Shown here piece after piece: positions 55,350 through 64,000 of a stretch of DNA of 64,000 nt; position 1 is the stretch's first letter; each line of letters begins with the position of its first letter. Source of the stretch: Paenilisteria newyorkensis (GTDB taxonomy: Bacteria > Bacillota > Bacilli > Lactobacillales > Listeriaceae); NCBI RefSeq assembly GCF_000766145.1, contig NZ_JNFB01000045.1:104177-168176 (forward strand). Reading direction: 5' to 3'. The position numbers and the translations under genes are program-made. The notes below the pieces were generated by a model, which did not search any database, had not been told where the DNA came from, and worked only from the letters and a program-made list of their open reading frames with translations.

Positions 55350-55835
55350 ATGAAAATCCACATAACATCTCAAACCGAATCTGACATCCCAGAACTATGG
55401 GAAATCGAAAAAAGTGTGATGGTGAAAGGAACCACCCCGCATGTCGTGACCGAAAACGATTATGAGCAATTCAAAAAAGACGTCATGACGCAAAATATGC
55501 TCGTAGCTAGAAAAGAAGACGGAATCGTTCTAGGATCTCTCGTCTATCACAGTCCAGGGCTAGCCCCATCTCGCCAAAAACAATGGCTTTTCGGCATCTC
55601 GGTAGCCAAACAAGCGCAGGGGCAGGGCGTTGGAAGACAGCTGATTGAACATTTAATCGAGCTCGGTAAACAAAATAACATCGGCAAAATTGCGCTTCGG
55701 GTCATGGCTACCAACACGAATGCCCTCCACTTTTATCAACATCTTGGCTTTGAGCAGGAGGCCTATTTTAAGCGTGAATTCTGGGAGGACAATCAATGGT
55801 TAGATGACTACCAGTTGGCCTATTATCTTGATTAG
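55350..55835 (+). CDS. GNAT-family N-acetyltransferase
   Basis: A 161-residue protein with the acetyl-CoA motif VAKQAQGQGVGRQLIEHLIE near residue 88 and ALRVMATNTNALHFYQHLGF after it. The ATG at 55341 touches AAAAAGGA, so the ATG at 55350 is the likely start. Substrate unknown. The following acyltransferase gene has its own -10-like TATAAT at 55870-55875. Confidence 0.9.
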   Translation: MKIHITSQTESDIPELWEIEKSVMVKGTTPHVVTENDYEQFKKDVMTQNMLVARKEDGIVLGSLVYHSPGLAPSRQKQWLFGISVAKQAQGQGVGRQLIEHLIELGKQNNIGKIALRVMATNTNALHFYQHLGFEQEAYFKREFWEDNQWLDDYQLAYYLD

Positions 55836-55891
55836 TCGCTAAAATTCATCTATTTCCCAAAACCATGGTATAATCTTCTGGGAGGTATATC

Positions 55892-56935
55892 ATGACAAAA
55901 GATGTTAAATTTAGCAATATAAAAGGGATTCTCATCTTCTTAGTAGTACTCGGCCATTTATTACTCATAGTCAGAGGCGGCATGGAGTCGCTCATCCTGC
56001 TAATCTACGCATTCCACATGCCAGCATTTATTTTTCTGAACGGCTATTTCGCGAAAAACGTGACTTGGAAAAAGGTATTAAATCTACTTTTGCTATACAT
56101 AATCTTTCAATCATTCTACGCGGTCATAACATACGTCACACATTACGGCGAAATATTCACGTTCCGCTTCACAACGCCAATTTTCCACTTATGGTACTTA
56201 GTCAGTCTAGCATGTTTCTACGCAGTCGCAATCCTGCTCCACAAAATCGGGAAGTATCGGATCTGGAGCATGTTCATCATAGCGGGTATCTTAGTCGCTA
56301 GCGTCGGAATTCGCTGGTGGGCAACAGGTTTCCTAATCGAAAACCCGACAATTTCAGGCCAATTCCTATCCATCCAGAGAACATTCGTATTTTTCCCATT
56401 CTTCTTGCTCGGTTTCTACATCAACAAAGAGACGATGGACAAATGCAGCGTGGCGCTAGGCAACTTCAAATTCAAAGCACTACTCAGCGCAGTTCTGATT
56501 TTCATCATCGTCTACGTGCTATCCAACAACCCACTACGATTTGAAAATGCGTTTTACGGCTTCCTGCAATCCAGCGCTTTTTCCAACACGATCCTGCAAT
56601 TCCTAAAAATCGAGTTCCAGCAATACATCATCGCACTTATCATGATTACGATTCTATTCATGCTCGTCAACAATCGCGAAAGCACACTCACAAAATGGGG
56701 CGATAATTCACTAGTCATTTTCCTGCTCCATCCGATATTTTTCTTCATCATTCGAATGTTCGCCGCGGATTTCACGACTTGGAACCCCTTCGTAAAACTC
56801 GCTTTCATCATCTGTATCTCGATTTTCGCATGCAGCTCGTTGGTTGCCATTAGCAGTCATATTCGCTGGCTACTGAACCCTCTAGACAGCATTCAAAAAC
56901 TCCGACGCACCGAAATATTGGAGGAAGAAGCGTAA
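55892..56935 (+). CDS. Acyltransferase family 3 membrane protein
   Basis: A 347-residue protein with about ten transmembrane helices. The motif region ILIFLVVLGHLLLIVRGGME near residue 15 with the family His, and AFHMPAFIFLNGYFAK near 42, mark acyltransferase 3 (O-acetylase) proteins. RBS GGGAGG. Members acetylate cell-wall or surface polysaccharides. It lacks the extra SGNH domain of OatA. Confidence 0.88.
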   Translation: MTKDVKFSNIKGILIFLVVLGHLLLIVRGGMESLILLIYAFHMPAFIFLNGYFAKNVTWKKVLNLLLLYIIFQSFYAVITYVTHYGEIFTFRFTTPIFHLWYLVSLACFYAVAILLHKIGKYRIWSMFIIAGILVASVGIRWWATGFLIENPTISGQFLSIQRTFVFFPFFLLGFYINKETMDKCSVALGNFKFKALLSAVLIFIIVYVLSNNPLRFENAFYGFLQSSAFSNTILQFLKIEFQQYIIALIMITILFMLVNNRESTLTKWGDNSLVIFLLHPIFFFIIRMFAADFTTWNPFVKLAFIICISIFACSSLVAISSHIRWLLNPLDSIQKLRRTEILEEEA

Positions 56936-56939
56936 TCCA

Positions 56940-56975
56940 AAATAAGCATGAGCGCAATCAGGCTCGTGCTTATTT
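56940..56975 (+). terminator. Terminator after the acyltransferase gene
   Basis: AAATAAGCATGAGC / GCTCGTGCTTATTTG arms with one wobble and a short T tract. Confidence 0.75.
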
Positions 56976-57229
56976 GTCGTTCGCCTTATAAATTGGTATA
57001 GCCTTATTCGGCATGTGATTTTCCTAGCTGCATTCAACGTATAAAAAAATACATTTGCGACATATAACCCTACGAATATACACATATATTCACAAACTCG
57101 GGACATTTGTTGTATGTCCGTCCTATTTACCCGATGATTCAGCCTATTCATATATAAAATTAAAAACATAGTAATACCCTTTATCTATCAATGGTTACAA
57201 AGAAAAATAAAAATTATAAGCGTTCTTCT
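56976..57229. other. AT-rich spacer between acyltransferase and permease genes
   Basis: No ORF, RNA gene or repeat recognised. Together with the promoter and leader to its right it makes a gene-free stretch of about 450 bases. Confidence 0.5.
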
Positions 57230-57282
57230 TTGTCGAATGGGTAATTTCTGTGGTACAATAAACTCAAATGATAGCGTTTACA
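57230..57282 (+). promoter_or_regulatory. Permease promoter with cre site
   Basis: TTGTCG (57230-57235), 18-base spacer, TACAAT (57254-57259). TGATAGCGTTTACA at 57269-57282 matches the cre consensus at all positions and lies just downstream of the start site, which predicts repression by CcpA. A leader of about 140 bases follows before the gene. Confidence 0.75.
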
Positions 57283-57424
57283 TTGTGAAATAAAAAAGTA
57301 TGGTGTTTGGATTCGTTTTGCTGTATGATAGAAGAATAATCTTGAAAGACATTGTTTCACAGAGGCTCGAGATGTTGCCTGATTGGTAGGGTTTCATCTG
57401 GCCAATAATAAGGGGGAAATACAT

Positions 57425-58807
57425 ATGTCAGAAGAACGAACATTAGAGAGAGGCTTAAAAAATCGTCATGTGCAGTTGATAGCGATTGGGGGTGCGATTG
57501 GGACTGGTTTGTTCCTTGGTTCTGGGAAATCGATTCATTTAGCTGGTCCGTCGATTCTGTTTGCCTACACGATTACTGGGATTATTTGTTTTTTGATTAT
57601 GCGTGCGCTTGGTGAATTGTTACTATCAAATTTGAATTATCATTCTTTTGTCGATTTTGTTTTTGATTATCTTGGAAATGGAGCCGCGTTCGTCACAGGT
57701 TGGACGTATTGGTTCTGTTGGATTTCGATTGCGATGGCGGATTTGACTGCGGTCGGTCTTTACACACAATTTTGGTTCCCGAATGTGGCGCAATGGGTTC
57801 CAGGGCTAATCGCGTTAGTTATTTTGCTCGTGATGAACCTTGCAACCGTAAAGCTGTTCGGCGAAATGGAATTTTGGTTCGCGCTAATTAAGGTTATTGC
57901 TATTTTAGCCTTGATTGTCGTTGGTACATTTATGATTATCAAAGGATTTTCAACGGATGCAGGTGCGTCTAGTTTTACTAATCTATGGAGTCACGGCGGT
58001 TGGTTCCCGAATGGTGCGAGCGGCTTTATCCTGTCGTTCCAGATGGTTGTATTCGCCTTTGTGGGCATCGAGCTCGTCGGTCTGATGGCTGGTGAAACGA
58101 AAGATCCTGAGAAAGTTATTCCAAAAGCGATCAACAATATCCCAATTCGGATTATTATCTTCTATATTGGTGCGTTAATCGTGATTATGAGTATTTATCC
58201 GTGGAATGACATTAACCCGGCGCAAAGCCCGTTCGTGCAAGTTTTCGCGGCACTCGGAATTGCGGCAGCTGCGGCAATCGTTAACTTCGTCGTCTTAACT
58301 TCGGCAGCATCAGCGTGTAACAGTGCGGTTTTCAGTACGAGTCGTATGGTTTACTCACTAGCTAAGGAAAAAAATGCACCATACCCAATGACAAAATTAA
58401 CATCGCATAAAGTTCCGGCAAATGCGCTGTTCTTCTCCACAATCGTTATCTTGATTGCAGTTATTCTGAACTACGTGATGCCAGAAGGTGTGTTCACGTT
58501 AATCACGAGTATTTCGACAGTGTGTTTCTTGTATATCTGGGGAATCACGGTTATCTGTCACATGAAATATCGCAAAACACGCCCAGAACTTGCAGCGAAA
58601 AGTAAATTCAAAATGCCGTTATATCCAGTTGCGAACTACGTTATTCTCGCGTTCCTTGCGTTCATTCTAGTCGTTCTAGCATTGGCGGAAGACACACGCG
58701 TGGCACTGTTCGTAACACCGGTTTGGTTCGTACTTCTGGTTGGGATTTACTTTATTCGTAAAGCTAGAGGGCAGAAGCAAGAACAGAATGCGACAGATTT
58801 AGACTAA
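57425..58807 (+). CDS. Amino acid permease, CycA-like
   Basis: A 460-residue protein with twelve transmembrane helices of the APC superfamily. LIAIGGAIGTGLFLGSGKSI is the conserved first helix, FVTGWTYWFCWISIAMADLT and LATVKLFGEMEFWFALIKV follow. The closest match I recall is CycA, the D-serine/D-alanine/glycine transporter of enterobacteria; substrate choice here is not proven. The frame opens at 57383, but the ATG at 57425 has AAGGGGGAAA. It is a single gene with a cre-controlled promoter and its own terminator. Confidence 0.92.
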   Translation: MSEERTLERGLKNRHVQLIAIGGAIGTGLFLGSGKSIHLAGPSILFAYTITGIICFLIMRALGELLLSNLNYHSFVDFVFDYLGNGAAFVTGWTYWFCWISIAMADLTAVGLYTQFWFPNVAQWVPGLIALVILLVMNLATVKLFGEMEFWFALIKVIAILALIVVGTFMIIKGFSTDAGASSFTNLWSHGGWFPNGASGFILSFQMVVFAFVGIELVGLMAGETKDPEKVIPKAINNIPIRIIIFYIGALIVIMSIYPWNDINPAQSPFVQVFAALGIAAAAAIVNFVVLTSAASACNSAVFSTSRMVYSLAKEKNAPYPMTKLTSHKVPANALFFSTIVILIAVILNYVMPEGVFTLITSISTVCFLYIWGITVICHMKYRKTRPELAAKSKFKMPLYPVANYVILAFLAFILVVLALAEDTRVALFVTPVWFVLLVGIYFIRKARGQKQEQNATDLD

Positions 58808-58820
58808 TATATAGATAGTA

Positions 58821-58848
58821 GAAAACGCTCCTTTCGAGGGGCGTTTTT
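58821..58848 (+). terminator. Terminator after the permease gene
   Basis: GAAAACGCTCC / GGGGCGTTTTT hairpin with T run. Confidence 0.85.
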
Positions 58849-58929
58849 GCGTTAAACTTGAATAAATCCTTTTTCAGGCGCAAAATAGGGTATATAGAAA
58901 GTAAAGCGTGCAGATTAGGGGAATGTTGG

Positions 58930-59934
58930 ATGGATTCGGTGATTTTAATTACGATTATTATTGTGATTGTTGGCTTGGCCTTCGATTTTATAAATGGCTT
59001 TCATGATATTGCGAATGCGGTGGCGACGAGTATTTCGACGCGTGCGCTGAAACCGCGGGTAGCGATTGGGATTGCTGCTGTGATGAATTTTTTCGGGGCG
59101 ATTTCGTTTACGGGTGTGGCGGTGGCTTTGACGTCGAGCATTGTGGATCCGTTTGCCTTGAAAAATGGGGAATTCGTGGTTTTATGTGCGCTGATTTCGG
59201 CGGTGATTTGGAATTTGATGACGTGGATCGCGAAAATGCCGAGTAGTTCGTCGCACGCGCTGATTGGGTCGATTGCTGGTGCTTCGATTGCTTCGGCGGG
59301 GAGTTTTGGCGTGCTGAATTGGAGTGGATTCACGACGATTATTATTGCGTTGATTATCTCGCCAATTATCGGTTTTTCGGTCGGATATTTGATTTATTCG
59401 CTGTTCAAATTCATTTTTCGGAATAAGAAGTTGGTACAGACGAATCGGCATTTCCGGATGGCGCAGATTGGCACGACGGCGATGCAGGCCTACGCGCACG
59501 GAACGAATGATGCGCAGAAGACGATGGGAATTATCACGCTGGCCTTGATTGCGAGCGGTTTGCAGACGGATTCCACGATTCCATTCTGGGTGCAAGTGAG
59601 CTGTGCGGCCGCGATGGCGCTCGGTTCATCGATTGGCGGTTATCGGATTATTAAAACGGTAGGCACGAAAATCATGAAAATTGAACCGGTGACTGGTGTT
59701 GCGGCGGATCTAGGCTCACTTTCGGTAATCATGAGTGCGACGCTAATCCATTTGCCAATCAGTTCGACGCAAGTGATTGACAGTTCGCTGATGGGCGTTG
59801 GGACCGCGAATCATAAGAAGGAAGTTAACTGGCGGACTGGGAAAAGTATGCTGGTGACGTGGATGATTACATTGCCGTGTGCGGGTATAATGGCGGCGGT
59901 GGTTTATTGGATTAGTGCGGCAATATTTTTGTGA
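58930..59934 (+). CDS. PiT-family inorganic phosphate transporter
   Basis: A 334-residue protein with about ten transmembrane helices and the two PiT signatures: DFINGFHDIANAVATSIST near residue 20 and AYAHGTNDAQKTMGIITLAL near 190. The frame is open from 58858, but the ATG at 58930 behind AGGGGAATG is the likely start. It imports phosphate (as metal-phosphate) with protons. No PhoU-like gene precedes it here. Confidence 0.93.
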   Translation: MDSVILITIIIVIVGLAFDFINGFHDIANAVATSISTRALKPRVAIGIAAVMNFFGAISFTGVAVALTSSIVDPFALKNGEFVVLCALISAVIWNLMTWIAKMPSSSSHALIGSIAGASIASAGSFGVLNWSGFTTIIIALIISPIIGFSVGYLIYSLFKFIFRNKKLVQTNRHFRMAQIGTTAMQAYAHGTNDAQKTMGIITLALIASGLQTDSTIPFWVQVSCAAAMALGSSIGGYRIIKTVGTKIMKIEPVTGVAADLGSLSVIMSATLIHLPISSTQVIDSSLMGVGTANHKKEVNWRTGKSMLVTWMITLPCAGIMAAVVYWISAAIFL

Positions 59935-59994
59935 GTGGAAAAAGAGTAGTATGGAGCAGATTATTGGTTTTACACAACGACGAACATAATAATT

Positions 59995-60046
59995 AAAGGG
60001 TCGAGAATAGTCGCTGCCGTGTTGTGGCAACTATTCTCGACCCTTT
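59995..60046. terminator. Bidirectional terminator
   Basis: Perfect 16-base arms AAAGGGTCGAGAATAG / CTATTCTCGACCCTTT with a T run, between convergent genes. Confidence 0.92.
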
Positions 60047-60048
60047 TT

Positions 60049-60546
60049 TTACAAAAACAACACCATATGCTCTTCATCAAAATACGTGCCATCCAGCTTC
60101 AAAGCGCGTTTCTCGAGACTGTAAGGTACAAATCCAAGCGAGGTATAGAGTTTTCGTGCCTGCTTATTATTCGTAACGACGGATAAATAAACTTGCTCGA
60201 TGCCTTCTAGTTGTTGCGCCTGCTCGATTGCAGTGCCGATTAAGGCTTTGCCGACGCCGCTGCCACGTCTTTCTGGGGCAACGTACATCGCGACGATATT
60301 GGCTCGGTGACGCGTTTTGATACGTTCTTCTCGAATTAAAGTCACGACGCCAACTAAATTCCCGCCTGAAAATGCGCCGAATGTCAGGGAATATGGGGAT
60401 TGGAAGCGGATTTCGTATTTTTGTAAGGCGGTGTATTTCTCTTCTTCAAAACTTGTCGCAAAAGCTGCGGGACTTTCTTGCAGGGCTTGGAGTCTGATTT
60501 TTACGTATTGATCGACATCTGCTGTGGTTAAAAGCCTGATTTCCAT
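60049..60546 (-). CDS. GNAT-family N-acetyltransferase
   Basis: A 165-residue protein: EIRLLTTADVDQYVKIRLQA at the start, acetyl-CoA loop APERRGSGVGKALIGTAIEQ near residue 90 and NKQARKLYTSLGFVPY after it. RBS AGGGGTGA. It lies 24 bases downstream of nagB on the same strand and is likely cotranscribed with it. The substrate is unknown; an amino sugar is possible from context only. Confidence 0.9.
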   Translation of the reverse strand: MEIRLLTTADVDQYVKIRLQALQESPAAFATSFEEEKYTALQKYEIRFQSPYSLTFGAFSGGNLVGVVTLIREERIKTRHRANIVAMYVAPERRGSGVGKALIGTAIEQAQQLEGIEQVYLSVVTNNKQARKLYTSLGFVPYSLEKRALKLDGTYFDEEHMVLFL

Positions 60547-60570
60547 TTTTTCACCCCTGATTCCAAGTTT

Positions 60571-61302
60571 TTAATACTTAGTCAGTAATGATCCTGCTGC
60601 TTCGTCGATAATGAACACGACATTTGGATGTTTTTGCAAAATGGATGCTGGGCAATCTTCGGTAATTGGGCCTTCGAGTGTTGCTTTTACGGCCTCTGCT
60701 TTTCTTGTGCCAGAAGCGGTTACAAGGATTTGTTCTGCTTCCATCATATCGGCAAGACCGAGCGTCAGCATTTGTTCTGGTGCTTCTTCGCGTGTCACTT
60801 TGTAATAAAGCATCGTGCTATTAATCGTGGAATCGTCGCTATCTGCTAGGAATAAACGGGAGTCAAAAGGTGTTCCAGGCTCGTTCGCGCCTAAGTGAGC
60901 GTTTACACCAAGTCCGAGAATTTGTAAATCACGTTTATTGTCACGCAAAATCTTATTATAGCGCGCGATTTCTTCGTCAAAACTGGATAAACTACCATCT
61001 AATAGGCCGATTTCGCGTGGTTGCTTTTTAATTTGATCGTAGAATTTTTGGTGCATGTAGCTGTATACGCTGAATGAGCTTTCGCGCGGGGCGATAAATT
61101 CATCGAGGTTCATCATAAACACTTTTTCGATGTCGACTTCATCATTATTGATGCCTTTTACGAGATTTTCGAACATACCGTCATAACTTGCGCCGGTTGT
61201 TGTGTTGATTACTGGGTTTTCTTTGGAATCGATGACTGCTTTTACAACGTCATACGCTTTTTCGGACATTTCTTCATATGTTTTTGTACGGATTATTTTC
61301 AT
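60571..61302 (-). CDS. nagB: Glucosamine-6-phosphate deaminase
   Basis: A 243-residue protein with NagB features: MMNLDEFIAPRESSFSVYSY (catalytic Asp in LDEF), the active-site loop GLGVNAHLGANEPGTPFDSR (His and Glu conserved), and PASILQKHPNVVFIID. It converts glucosamine-6-phosphate to fructose-6-phosphate and ammonia. The frame extends to 61425, but the ATG at 61302 has a GGAGGAGAA site and the normal family length. The Asn in GVNAH instead of Asp is common in Firmicute members, as far as I recall. nagA is not in this window. Confidence 0.88.
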   Translation of the reverse strand: MKIIRTKTYEEMSEKAYDVVKAVIDSKENPVINTTTGASYDGMFENLVKGINNDEVDIEKVFMMNLDEFIAPRESSFSVYSYMHQKFYDQIKKQPREIGLLDGSLSSFDEEIARYNKILRDNKRDLQILGLGVNAHLGANEPGTPFDSRLFLADSDDSTINSTMLYYKVTREEAPEQMLTLGLADMMEAEQILVTASGTRKAEAVKATLEGPITEDCPASILQKHPNVVFIIDEAAGSLLTKY

Positions 61303-61705
61303 TAGTTCTCCTCCTTGTCGATTAACTCCAGAATACCGTGTTTTGGGTGATTTTGCAACATTCAGATTTGCATTAGAGTGAACTGGAAGGTGTATACTGA
61401 ACTTGTTGAAAAAGCAAGATTGCACGCTGTTATTGTTTTTAATGACTAATAATCGAATGAATCTATGTGAAAAAGTGCTTGGTTTCGCTTACAAGGACTT
61501 TTTGCCGTGGAATTGTCACATTTGAAAAATGGTAAATTGGGGGATAAGGAGTGTTTTTTGGTCGATTTTTAGTGTGGGAAACTCTATTTTGTGTCGGAGT
61601 TGCTAATTCGGAAAATGGCGGGAAATGTTGAGATGTAATCTTTTATAATATTGGTGGAAAACGATGAAATATCTTGAAATTTTGTGTTTTTGGTGGAAAA
61701 TGCAA
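61303..61705. other. Gene-free spacer between nagB and the beta-helix gene
   Basis: About 400 bases, AT-rich with several GGAAAATG-type repeats. No gene supported; a 26-codon frame at about 61551 with an AAGGAG site touching its start is not convincing. Confidence 0.5.
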
Positions 61706-61734
61706 TTGTTTCGCGTGATTTGGCGAGGTATACT
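61706..61734 (+). promoter_or_regulatory. Promoter of the secreted beta-helix gene
   Basis: TTGTTT (61706-61711), 17-base spacer, TATACT (61729-61734), 66 bases before the start codon. Confidence 0.65.
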
Positions 61735-61800
61735 TTCTTTATCTGAATCAACACGTTATGAGTTGTTTTGGAATTATGTTGTTGAAAGGGAGTTGATTTT

Positions 61801-63708
61801 GTGAAACGGAAAGTAGTGTTTTTTGCTTTTGTGATGATGTTGATGTTTGTTTTTGGTGGAGTGATGAGGGTTCAGGCGGCTGAGGTGATTCAAGTGGATC
61901 GGTTTATGGAGAAGGATAATAAGGCGGCTGCGACGGGGAATGCGCTTGGATGGGCGAAAATTTTGGAAGCGATTAACCTGAGTGATGACAGTACGACGAT
62001 TCAGTTTGGGACGGGGAAATATTATGTTGATAATACGTTAAAAGTCCCGTCTAATGTGATTATTAAAGGGGCGACGGCGAATGCGAAAGATAGTGAATTA
62101 GTTTTCACGGCGCCGAAGCAAGGGTTGACGACAGAGGCTGCGAATCCTACGAGCCCTAAGTACATAAAGAATGTGTTGATTCGCGATATAAGCATTCGGT
62201 ATGAGATTGATCCAGTCATTATGAGTGGGCATGCGTACGCGTTTTCTTTGATTAATTTTGCGGGGGATTATAAGGATGATAGTACATCGCTTGCTGAGCC
62301 TTACGAGCGCCTCGATAATATCCAAATGGAGAACATTATTGCGGACGGGAATGAGCAGGCGAACTCGATTATTTATCTGGGTGGGATTAAGAATGGATCG
62401 GTGAAAAACTCGGAAATTCGGAATTCTAATTTGCAGAGTGGGATTGCGATGGAGTATTGCCAGACGGTGGTTGTTGAGAAGAATAAGATTGAAAATATTG
62501 GTCGTGCGGGTATCGTGATGTATCGCGGGAATGGTGGTAGCGGAACGAAGCAAATCTCGATTATTGGGAATGAAATTCGTGATTGGATGCAGCGCTATGG
62601 TACGCAGCATTTTTATGCACCGGCGAACATGGAATATTCAGCGGATGATCGGAAATCGATGGTGGACGGCGGGATTGATAGTTACGGTGCCGCGAATAAT
62701 AATATTATCATTGATAGCAACCGGCTTATCGGCGGGGAGGGCAGCAATAAATACAATCCGAGCAATATTCAAATCAATAACACCGAGCGAAAAAAGAAGG
62801 ATCCACAGGCAACGGATTTAAGTTTACAGCATGAGGTGCAGACGGATAAGGATGGTAAAATTGTAGCGGATAGCGTGGATGCAACGCTACAGAAAAATAT
62901 GACGGGTTACACGGCGATTCGCTTGTCTGGGGCGGAGAACGTGCGGGTTACGAATAATTTTGTCCAGTTGGATAGTTATGATAATTTTGCGTTTATGGCG
63001 CTGTATGAACGGGATCGCCAAGGTGTGAAAACAACGCCGAAAAATATTATTATTAAAAACAATGATTTCAATGCGAGTGGTAGGATTCGTTATCCGGTGC
63101 GAATTTTGACGGGCGCGGTGAATAAATCGCGTGGTATTAGTATTGAGAACAACCGTTTCGACATTGATGGGTTGGTGGATAATTATTATAAGGTGATGGT
63201 GGAGGTTCGGAATCCGGTGGAACTGCTGAGTGTTACGGATAATAAGGCTTCCTGGGATAAGCAAATCAATGGCTGGGTAACGGTTGCGGATACGACGACT
63301 TCGAACTATATTAATAACCTCTTGATTTGGGGGAATGCTGGTACGAAGAAGACGGATGCGACGCGGGTGTTGAATAATACGATGCCGTCGACGTTGCGGA
63401 TTGCGCCACTTGAGCTTCCGAATCCGGTGACGCCGTTTATTGGTAATTTATACACGGGATATGCAGATTATAAAGTCGGCGAAACGAATATTAAAGGAAT
63501 GTTGGTGAATAATCAAGGGCGCTATCAAATCGTGATGGTCGTTATTAATGGCATTGGTATCAAAAATGCGACAGTGAACCCTGATGGGAGTTTCTTGATC
63601 AATGTGAAAGCGAACAATATAACGAAGGATATGCAAGTTGCGGTGCGCTATCGGGTGAATGGGAATGAGACGTATGATTCTGAGATGCAGGTGAAAATTA
63701 CAGAATAA
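61801..63708 (+). CDS. Secreted right-handed beta-helix protein with C-terminal Ig-like domain
   Basis: A 635-residue protein with a signal peptide (1 to about 28, ending VQAAEV). Parallel beta-helix repeats follow (short strands with NxI/NxF rungs such as IIGNEIRDW, NIIIDSNRLIGGEG and IIKNNDFNASG), to about residue 550. The C-terminal 80 residues (LYTGYADYKVGETNIKGMLV) resemble the Ig-like domain of the PL8 and pectate-lyase-fold proteins of this window. GTG start behind AAAGGGAG. A secreted carbohydrate-binding or -cleaving role is likely; no catalytic motif is clear. Confidence 0.85.
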   Translation: MKRKVVFFAFVMMLMFVFGGVMRVQAAEVIQVDRFMEKDNKAAATGNALGWAKILEAINLSDDSTTIQFGTGKYYVDNTLKVPSNVIIKGATANAKDSELVFTAPKQGLTTEAANPTSPKYIKNVLIRDISIRYEIDPVIMSGHAYAFSLINFAGDYKDDSTSLAEPYERLDNIQMENIIADGNEQANSIIYLGGIKNGSVKNSEIRNSNLQSGIAMEYCQTVVVEKNKIENIGRAGIVMYRGNGGSGTKQISIIGNEIRDWMQRYGTQHFYAPANMEYSADDRKSMVDGGIDSYGAANNNIIIDSNRLIGGEGSNKYNPSNIQINNTERKKKDPQATDLSLQHEVQTDKDGKIVADSVDATLQKNMTGYTAIRLSGAENVRVTNNFVQLDSYDNFAFMALYERDRQGVKTTPKNIIIKNNDFNASGRIRYPVRILTGAVNKSRGISIENNRFDIDGLVDNYYKVMVEVRNPVELLSVTDNKASWDKQINGWVTVADTTTSNYINNLLIWGNAGTKKTDATRVLNNTMPSTLRIAPLELPNPVTPFIGNLYTGYADYKVGETNIKGMLVNNQGRYQIVMVVINGIGIKNATVNPDGSFLINVKANNITKDMQVAVRYRVNGNETYDSEMQVKITE

Positions 63709-63745
63709 GGGATCAAAAACACGTCAATCTGTGTTGGAAAAATAG

Positions 63746-63775
63746 TTGCAAGATGAAGTGAGTGTGTGCTATACT
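63746..63775 (+). promoter_or_regulatory. Promoter of the structured leader RNA
   Basis: TTGCAA (63746-63751), 18-base spacer, TATACT (63770-63775) with an upstream TGC (extended -10). Confidence 0.65.
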
Positions 63776-63781
63776 CAGGTT

Positions 63782-63912
63782 AGAGAAAAGAATGTGGGCA
63801 GGCACATGGTCAACTCGATATAAATGTCAGACATAAGGGCTGACTGTTGGCGAGCAACGGAAAAACCTGCCATGTGGAGAGAAGAGTAGCACTAGCTATT
63901 CTTCTTTTCTTT
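63782..63912 (+). ncRNA. Unidentified structured leader or small RNA
   Basis: About 130 nt between a promoter and a terminator. GGGCAGG near 63795 can pair with CCTGCC near 63869, CACATGG with CCATGTG, and an inner hairpin GTCAG/CTGAC lies between, followed by a purine-rich GGCGAGCAACGGAAAAA. The order (closed multi-stem domain, then terminator, then a ribosome-binding-like AAAAGGAG near 63952) is that of a riboswitch or attenuator. It does not match any class I know. The regulated gene is outside the window. Confidence 0.5.
63879..63910 (+). terminator. Terminator of the structured leader
   Basis: AGAAGAGTAG pairs with CTATTCTTCT (one mismatch), followed by TTTCTTT. Confidence 0.65.
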
Positions 63913-64000
63913 ATCTAATTTTCATGAGTCTAGTGGTAGTAAGTCAAGTGAAAAGGAGTAGTTATTCGAGTAAAAACTTCGTTTTAAGACCGAACAAAAC

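Noticed and set aside
60885..60905. cre-like sequence inside nagB
   Set aside because: One mismatch and inside a coding region; no way to support a role.
60860..60910. Loss of the catalytic Asp in NagB (GVNAH)
   Set aside because: As far as I recall, Asn at this place is normal in Firmicute NagB, so it is not a sign of inactivation.

Overview
The window looks like a chromosome segment of a Listeriaceae bacterium, most likely an environmental Listeria species. The evidence is the gene set gdpP, rplI, dnaB and purA, which I recall as consecutive genes in Listeria monocytogenes, together with a Crp/Fnr-type regulator, a Listeria-style small membrane protein (DUF5670), strong AGGAGG-type ribosome binding sites, PurBox and cre operators, and sortase-anchored and LXG proteins. 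No rRNA, CRISPR array or insertion sequence was seen.

Layout. 1-6.5 kb: the end of an MMPL exporter, then on the minus strand a large secreted family 8 polysaccharide lyase with five C-terminal Ig-like repeats and an alpha/beta hydrolase. 7-11 kb: core genes gdpP, rplI and dnaB. 11-42 kb: about 31 kb of accessory genes between dnaB and purA. These include a Crp/Fnr regulator; a mannoside operon (GH38, GH125, a DUF624 membrane protein and a YesMN-type two-component system); a 1955-residue cell-wall adhesin with ten VaFE repeats; a sugar-type ABC importer without its own ATPase; a BlaI/BlaR1-like pair whose sensor carries PepSY domains; and a pectate-lyase-fold protein. 42-46 kb: purA with a PurR-type operator, a pair of structured repeats, a GNAT enzyme, a GH2 glycosidase and tRNA-Lys(CTT).

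46.15-53.28 kb: a compact AT-rich island bounded by a 46-bp direct repeat of the tRNA-Lys 3' end. It carries a type VII secretion LXG toxin module (small helical partners, LXG nuclease, SUKH immunity protein), a membrane protein behind a palindromic promoter, and a complete-looking retron locus: phosphoribosyltransferase-like protein, small winged-helix protein, msr-msd RNA gene with clear a1/a2 repeats, and reverse transcriptase. The reverse transcriptase reading frame is cut by one in-frame TAA that detaches its last 57 residues. No integrase is present.

53.3-64 kb: a polysaccharide pyruvyl transferase, acetyltransferases, an acyltransferase, a CycA-like permease under a cre site, a PiT phosphate transporter, nagB, a secreted beta-helix protein and, at the edge, an unidentified structured leader RNA ending in a terminator.

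The most interesting items are the island with its interrupted retron, a family of intergenic palindromes with a conserved interior but unrelated outer arms (9.45, 21.9 and 33.15 kb), and two equal-length structured repeats after purA whose stems differ by compensating changes. All calls come from reading the sequence; no database search was run.
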